Shown piece after piece: positions 26,208 through 30,273 of a stretch of 30,273 bases of DNA. A program made the translations under genes and the position numbers. How positions within the stretch are numbered: the stretch's first letter is position 1; every line of letters begins with the position of its first letter. Origin of the DNA: 66-474 sp036278635 (lineage in GTDB: Bacteria > Pseudomonadota > Gammaproteobacteria > Xanthomonadales > Rhodanobacteraceae); contig DASUKQ010000149.1 in the NCBI GenBank assembly GCA_036278635.1, positions 1 through 30,273 on the forward strand, read 5' to 3'. The notes beneath the pieces were generated by a model that ran no database searches, was not told the DNA's origin, and saw nothing but the letters and a program-made list of their open reading frames with translations.

Positions 26208-26768
26208 ATGACACTCGCGTCGCTGTGGTTGCCGATCGTGCTTTCCGCCGTGTTCGTGTTCATTGCCAGCGCTTTGATCAACATGTTGCTGAAGTTCTGG
26301 CACGCACCCGACTATCGCAGGTTTTCCAACGAAGACGAGGTACGCGCCGCGATCCGCAATGGCAATCCGGCGGTGCCGGGCCAGTACGCATTGCCGCACT
26401 GCACACCTGAGGCAATGAAGGACCCGGCGATGCAGGAGAAGCTCGCACAGGGCCCGGTCGGCATGGTGTACCTGCGCCGCCCGGGCCCCATGAACATGGG
26501 CGCATCGCTGTTCCAGTGGCTCGTGTTCTGCCTGTTGGTGTCGCTGTTTTGCGCGCTCATCGCCATCGTCTTGCCGCCCGATACGGACCGTCACGCGATC
26601 TTTCATACCGTCGCGCTGGCCGCGCTGATGGGGCACGCATTCGGGTGCCTGACCGATGGAATCTGGCGGGTATTTCCGTGGACGGCCGCTTGCAAGTACA
26701 TCGTCGACGGGATCCTCTACGCGCTGATCACCGGGCTGACCTTCATGTGGCTGTGGCCGGCGGCGTGA
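26208..26768 (+). CDS. Small membrane protein, unknown function
   Basis: 186 aa; AGGAGA 7 nt before the ATG at 26208 fixes the start. Helices at about 5-27 (WLPIVLSAVFVFIASALINMLL), 103-125, 133-150 and 160-184, with a polar 70-residue part between the first and second (YRRFSNEDEVRAAIRNGNPAVPGQYALPHC). I know such proteins only as hypothetical membrane proteins. It lies 38 bp downstream of the EF-G paralogue and is probably cotranscribed with it. Confidence 0.85.
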   Translation: MTLASLWLPIVLSAVFVFIASALINMLLKFWHAPDYRRFSNEDEVRAAIRNGNPAVPGQYALPHCTPEAMKDPAMQEKLAQGPVGMVYLRRPGPMNMGASLFQWLVFCLLVSLFCALIAIVLPPDTDRHAIFHTVALAALMGHAFGCLTDGIWRVFPWTAACKYIVDGILYALITGLTFMWLWPAA

Positions 26769-26857
26769 CGCCGGCGGCAGGCGCGCCCGGCCATGCCGAC
26801 CGCTTCACGCTTCCGTTTTGCAAACCGGCGCAGTGACGCGGATGCGGGGGACGCCGT

Positions 26858-27832
26858 TCAACGCCCGCCAAAGCGGTCGGTCGCCACAATCAGCTCGTGC
26901 GTGTTGCCGGGTTCGAAAGCCGAATGCCCCGCGTCCGGCACGATGCGCAGGTCCGCCTGCGGCCACGCACGATGCAGGTCCCAGGCGCTGCGCATCGGGC
27001 AGACCACGTCGTGGCGTCCCTGCACGATCACCGCGGGAATGTCGCGCAACCGATTCGCGTTGCGCAGCAACTGGTCATCGTGTTCGAAGAACCCGCGATT
27101 GACGAAGTAGTGGTTTTCGATCCCGGCGAAGGCCAGCGCGAACTCGTCGCCCGCACTGGCGGCGACATACGCTTCGTTCTGCAGCAGGAAACTGGTCGAT
27201 GCCTCCCAGACCGACCACGCGCGTGCTGCGGCGAGGCGCACTGCAGGATCGTCCGAAGTGAGCCGCTTGTGGTAGGCGCCAATCAGGTCGCCGTGCTCGG
27301 CTTCCGGAATCGCCGCGAGATATTTTTCCCAGGCATCCGGGTAAAGCATGTCGCAGCCCTTCTGGTAGAACCACTCCAGCTCCGTGCGCCGCAGCATGAA
27401 GATGCCGCGCAGCACCAGTTCCGCGACGCGCGCGGGATGGGTTTCGGCGTACGTGAGCGCCAGCGTCGAGCCCCACGAGCCACCGAACACCTGCCAGCGC
27501 TCGATGCGCAGATGCTCGCGCAGCCGCTCGACGTCGGCGACCAGGTCCCACGTCGTGTTCTCGCGCAGCTCCGCGTGCGGCGTCGAGCGCCCGCAGCCCC
27601 GCTGGTCGAACAGCACGATCCGGTAGACCCTGGGATCGAAGAATCTCCTGCACTTGGCGTTGCAGCCCGCACCCGGCCCGCCATGCAGGAACACGACAGG
27701 CTTGCCATGCGGATTGCCGCACTGCTCGAAGTACAACGCGTGCAGGTCGGATACAGGCAGCATGCCGTTGTCGAAAGGCTCGATTTCGGGGTACAGGCTG
27801 CGGCGGTTTTCATGCATGTCCATGCGCGGCAT
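26858..27832 (-). CDS. pip: Proline iminopeptidase
   Basis: 324 aa, serine peptidase of the S33 alpha/beta-hydrolase family that releases N-terminal proline from peptides. Oxyanion motif HGGPGAGCN, FDQRGCGRS, nucleophile elbow GGSWGS (Ser119), Asp275 in GRHD and His303 in AGHS form the catalytic set. YPEIEPFDNGMLPVSDLHALYFEQCGNP is typical of the N-terminus. The start at 27832 is likely but has no clear ribosome site; ATGs 3 and 5 codons on are possible. Cytoplasmic. Divergent from serA across 64 bp. Confidence 0.95.
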   Translation of the reverse strand: MPRMDMHENRRSLYPEIEPFDNGMLPVSDLHALYFEQCGNPHGKPVVFLHGGPGAGCNAKCRRFFDPRVYRIVLFDQRGCGRSTPHAELRENTTWDLVADVERLREHLRIERWQVFGGSWGSTLALTYAETHPARVAELVLRGIFMLRRTELEWFYQKGCDMLYPDAWEKYLAAIPEAEHGDLIGAYHKRLTSDDPAVRLAAARAWSVWEASTSFLLQNEAYVAASAGDEFALAFAGIENHYFVNRGFFEHDDQLLRNANRLRDIPAVIVQGRHDVVCPMRSAWDLHRAWPQADLRIVPDAGHSAFEPGNTHELIVATDRFGGR

Positions 27833-27896
27833 TTCATCTGCGGGAAGAACCCCGTTAGCCTAGCACCCCATTCCCCCGGACACCGGCACGCACCAC

Positions 27897-29129
27897 ATGA
27901 AGACATCGTTTCCTCGGAAGGACATCAAGGTGGTGCTGCTGGAAGGCATCCACGAGAGTGCCGTCGACGTATTCCGGGCGGCCGGTTACTCGCTGGTCGA
28001 GCGCCACGACAAGGCGTTGCCACGCGAGCAGTTGCTGGACGCCATCGCCGACGCCCGCATCATCGGCCTGCGCTCGCGCACGCAACTGGACAGGGAAGCC
28101 ATCGCGCACGCGCGCCGCCTGCTCGCGGTCGGGTGCTTCTGCATCGGCACCAACCAGGTCGATCTCGGCGATGCGCGTGAACGCGGCGTGCCGGTTTTCA
28201 ACGCGCCGTATTCGAACACCCGCAGCGTGGCCGAACTGGTGATCGCCGAGGCCATCCTGCTGATGCGGCGGGTGCCGGAACGCAACGCCGAGTGCCACCG
28301 TGGCGGCTGGCCCAAGTCGGCCGAGGGCAGCTTCGAGGTTCGCGGAAAGACCCTGGGCATCGTCGGCTACGGCCACATCGGGACCCAGGTCGGGGTGCTG
28401 GCCGAATCGCTCGGGATGCACGTGCTGTACCACGACATCGAACCCAAGCTCGCGCTTGGCAATGCGGCGTCCGCGCAGGATCTGGACGATCTGCTGGCAC
28501 GCGCGGATATCGTGACCCTGCACGTTCCCCAGACCCCCGACACCGCCGGCATGATCGGGGCACCGCAGATCGCGCGGATGCATCGTGGCGCGATGCTGAT
28601 CAACGCCTCGCGCGGGAACGTGGTCGACATCGAGGCGCTCGCCGCCGCCCTCCGGGACGGACGGCTCGCCGGCGCGGCGGTGGACGTGTTCCCGACGGAA
28701 CCGAAGAGCCGCCAGGAAATCTTCGAATCGCCGTTGCGCGAGTTCGACAACGCGTTGCTGACGCCGCACGTGGGCGGCAGCACCCAGGAGGCCCAGCTCA
28801 ACATCGGCACCGAGGTCGCAACCAAGCTGGTGCGTTACAGCGACAACGGTTCGACCCTCTCGGCCGTGAACTTCCCGGAAGTCAGCCTGCCCGAACACGC
28901 CGGCAGCAGCCGCCTGCTGCACATCCACCACAACGTCCCGGGCGTGCTGTCGCGCATCAACGACGTGTTCTCGCAAGGCGGCATCAACATCAACGCCCAG
29001 CACCTCCAGACCGCCGGCGATCTCGGCTACGTCGTCATCGACGTGGCAGCGTCCGAAGCGCAGTCCGAAGCATTGCGCGAGCAGCTCTCGGAGATACCCG
29101 GGACGATCCGCACGCGCTTGCTGTATTGA
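27897..29129 (+). CDS. serA: D-3-phosphoglycerate dehydrogenase
   Basis: 410 aa, the same length as the E. coli enzyme. It oxidises 3-phosphoglycerate with NAD to 3-phosphohydroxypyruvate, the first step of serine synthesis. Visible: GYGHIGTQVG (NAD-binding glycines), NASRGNVVDI, DVFPTEP and TPHVGGSTQEAQ (Arg, Glu, His of the active site), and a C-terminal ACT domain (HIHHNVPGVLSRINDVFSQGGININAQHLQT), the serine feedback site. No intervening ASB domain is present, so this is the short E. coli type. It converges on tRNA-Pro 13 bp after its stop. Confidence 0.97.
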   Translation: MKTSFPRKDIKVVLLEGIHESAVDVFRAAGYSLVERHDKALPREQLLDAIADARIIGLRSRTQLDREAIAHARRLLAVGCFCIGTNQVDLGDARERGVPVFNAPYSNTRSVAELVIAEAILLMRRVPERNAECHRGGWPKSAEGSFEVRGKTLGIVGYGHIGTQVGVLAESLGMHVLYHDIEPKLALGNAASAQDLDDLLARADIVTLHVPQTPDTAGMIGAPQIARMHRGAMLINASRGNVVDIEALAAALRDGRLAGAAVDVFPTEPKSRQEIFESPLREFDNALLTPHVGGSTQEAQLNIGTEVATKLVRYSDNGSTLSAVNFPEVSLPEHAGSSRLLHIHHNVPGVLSRINDVFSQGGININAQHLQTAGDLGYVVIDVAASEAQSEALREQLSEIPGTIRTRLLY

Positions 29130-29142
29130 GCCGGTTGGTCAT

Positions 29143-29219
29143 TGGTCGGGGCGGCGGGATTCGAACCCACGACCCCCTGCCCCCCAGGCAGATGCGCTAC
29201 CAGGCTGCGCTACGCCCCG
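29143..29219 (-). tRNA. tRNA-Pro (anticodon GGG)
   Basis: A 77-nt cloverleaf including encoded CCA. The acceptor stem pairs CGGGGCG with CGCCCCG, discriminator A. The D arm has GCGC/GCGC; the anticodon stem TCTGC/GCAGG encloses CTGGGGG with anticodon GGG; the T arm GTGGG-TTCGAAT-CCCGC is standard. It reads CCC codons (and CCU poorly). Confidence 0.97.
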
Positions 29220-29230
29220 ACCGAATCTGC

Positions 29231-29236
29231 ATGATA
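29231..29236 (-). promoter_or_regulatory. Candidate -10 of the tRNA-Pro promoter
   Basis: TATCAT on the minus strand, 5 of 6 to consensus, ends 11 nt before the mature tRNA 5' end. No convincing -35 is found at 16-18 nt. Confidence 0.45.
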
Positions 29237-29320
29237 GCGGATCGCGAAGCGCAACCGCACGAACGACCATCGAAGCGGCTGTTGGGAAAAGTCAGGCCAC
29301 GGAGATCCTGGCGATGGATG

Positions 29321-29358
29321 GCGGCCATATGGCCGCTCGAATGCCGTGCTCCCGGCAT
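29321..29358 (-). terminator. Palindrome and hairpin downstream of the pheT-ihfA-merR operon
   Basis: A perfect 16-bp palindrome GCGGCCATATGGCCGC (29321-29336) is followed by ATGCCG-TGCTCC-CGGCAT (29341-29358). Both lie 61-98 nt beyond the merR-type stop. They may end the operon before tRNA-Pro, but there is no T-tract. Confidence 0.35.
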
Positions 29359-29418
29359 CTCGACAGCGGCTTCACGCTTCGGCAAAGCGGCGATCGGGGG
29401 ATGAGCGCAATCGACGGC

Positions 29419-29790
29419 TCACGCCCTGCGCGAGGGATCGCGCAGCAGTTGCAGCAACTGTTCGAGTTCCAGCCGCATCTGGTGCGCGATCTGGTGCGAG
29501 AGGCTGGCTTCCATCTTGCCCTGCTGGCCTTCGAGCCGCGCGCGGGCGCCGGTGATGGTGAAACCCTGGTCGTACAGCAGTGCGCGGATCTGGCGGATCA
29601 TCAGCACGTCGTGGCGCTGGTAATAGCGCCGGTTGCCGCGCCGCTTGACCGGGTTCAGGGCCGGAAATTCCTGTTCCCAGTAGCGCAGCACGTGCGGCTT
29701 GACCGCGCACAACTCGCTGACTTCGCCAATCGTGAAATACCGTTTGGCGGGAATCGCGGGAAGTTCGTTATTGTTGCCCTGATCCAGCAT
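29419..29790 (-). CDS. MerR-family transcriptional regulator
   Basis: 123 aa. N-terminal MerR winged helix: YFTIGEVSELCAVKPHVLRYWEQEFPALNPVKRRGNRRYYQRHDVLMIRQIRALLYDQGFTITGARARL. The rest is one short helix rich in Gln/Leu (LEQLLQLLRD) with no effector domain and no metal-binding cysteines. This small MerR-like gene regularly follows ihfA in gammaproteobacteria. It overlaps the end of ihfA by 23 bp, so it is coupled. Target genes are unknown. Confidence 0.93.
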   Translation of the reverse strand: MLDQGNNNELPAIPAKRYFTIGEVSELCAVKPHVLRYWEQEFPALNPVKRRGNRRYYQRHDVLMIRQIRALLYDQGFTITGARARLEGQQGKMEASLSHQIAHQMRLELEQLLQLLRDPSRRA

Positions 29791-30070
29791 GGTTCTCGAC
29801 CCTCAGTTTCAGCTTTTGTCCCGGACGAAACGTCACGACGCGGCGCGCGGAAATGGGAATTTCCTCGCCGGTCTTGGGGTTGCGTCCCGGACGCTGATTC
29901 TTGTTGCGCAGGTCGAAGTTGCCGAACCCCGACAATTTGACCTGCTCCCCCCGCTCGAGCGCCTCGCGCAACACCTCGAAAAAGGCGTCCACGCATTCCC
30001 TGGCCTCACGCTTGTTGAGGCCCACGTCGAGAAACAGGCGCTCGGCCATTTCTGCCTTGGTCAGCGTCAT
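29768..30070 (-). CDS. ihfA: Integration host factor subunit alpha
   Basis: 100 aa DNA-bending protein; forms a heterodimer with IhfB and bends DNA by insertion of the Pro in the beta arm (RPGRNPKTGEEIPISARRVVTFRPGQKLK). The start is supported by GAGGAG 7 nt upstream, inside the end of pheT. The N-terminus (LTKAEMAERLFLDVGLNKREARECVDAFFE) is typical of IHF alpha. IHF serves replication, recombination and sigma-54 promoters. It is the middle gene of pheT-ihfA-merR. Confidence 0.97.
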   Translation of the reverse strand: MTLTKAEMAERLFLDVGLNKREARECVDAFFEVLREALERGEQVKLSGFGNFDLRNKNQRPGRNPKTGEEIPISARRVVTFRPGQKLKLRVENHAGSGQQ

Positions 30071-30071
30071 G

Positions 30072-30273
30072 TCAACTCCTCAAACGAGCCCCCAAATCGC
30101 GTTCCAGCCGCGCCACCACATCGGCCACGCACCGGTCGGCGTCCTGATCTGTAAGCGTGCGCGAACTATCCTGCAAAATCAAGCCTATAGCAAGACTCTT
30201 TCGACCCTGACTCAAGCCCGGGCCGCGAAAACAGTCGAAAAGCACCAGTTCGTGCAGCATTGTCGGCAATCCT
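30072..30273 (-). CDS. pheT: Phenylalanyl-tRNA synthetase beta subunit, C-terminal end (continues beyond window)
   Basis: Only the last about 66 residues are in the window; the frame is open to the right edge, so the initiator codon is outside. VLFDCFRGPGLSQGRKSLAIGLILQDSSRTLTDQDADRCV belongs to the C-terminal FDX-ACB domain that binds the tRNA anticodon. One base separates its stop from the ihfA start, so the genes are cotranscribed. Confidence 0.93.
   Translation of the reverse strand, partial: GLPTMLHELVLFDCFRGPGLSQGRKSLAIGLILQDSSRTLTDQDADRCVADVVARLERDLGARLRS

Overview
The window is high-GC gammaproteobacterial chromosome. The gene order pheT-ihfA-merR, the NudE/CysQ/MazG cluster, the REP-type repeats and the carbohydrate TonB-dependent receptor locus without a Sus-type partner point to the Xanthomonadales/Lysobacterales (Rhodanobacter/Dyella-like). 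That placement is inferred from gene content, not from a database comparison.

Left third (1-14280): an alpha-glucoside or alpha-glucan utilisation locus. A truncated GH31 alpha-glucosidase-type enzyme (+) enters from the left edge and converges on a minus-strand series that reads, in transcription order, TonB-dependent receptor, GH65 enzyme, second GH65 enzyme, TPR/2OG-Fe(II) oxygenase. A LacI-family regulator and a GH37 trehalase-like enzyme follow on the plus strand. Between receptor and regulator lie two copies of a palindrome centred on AGCGCT, 199 bp apart, which are the obvious operator candidates. Both GH65 proteins carry the Glu set expected of inverting hydrolases rather than phosphorylases. 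The GH37 protein lacks two arginines that normally bind trehalose. No inner-membrane sugar transporter or kinase is visible.

Middle (14281-20483): an inverted REP pair, an isoaspartyl peptidase/asparaginase, a BlaI/M56 (BlaR1-like) regulator pair with its own TACA-NN-TGTA operator, an OmpR-type response regulator with its histidine kinase, and a secreted beta-solenoid-like repeat protein of the DUF4097/GIN type. A GGGCACA box recurs upstream of the response regulator and of the repeat protein.

Right third (20682-30273): a nucleotide-sanitation operon (nudE-cysQ-mazG) joined by 3-4 nt overlaps, with a repeat element inserted in frame into mazG; a Pro-rich single-pass membrane protein; an EF-G paralogue with altered GTPase motifs followed by a small membrane protein; proline iminopeptidase; serA; tRNA-Pro(GGG); and the merR-ihfA-pheT end of the phenylalanyl-tRNA synthetase/IHF operon, which leaves the window at the right edge.

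In the left locus the receptor would import oligosaccharides, the exported GH65, GH37 and probably GH31 enzymes would cut them to glucose, and the LacI protein would gate the system. The exact sugar cannot be read from sequence. The strongest candidates for new biology are this locus (paired GH65 hydrolases plus a divergent GH37 under one operator pair) and the M56 sensor with an unfamiliar two-cysteine periplasmic domain.
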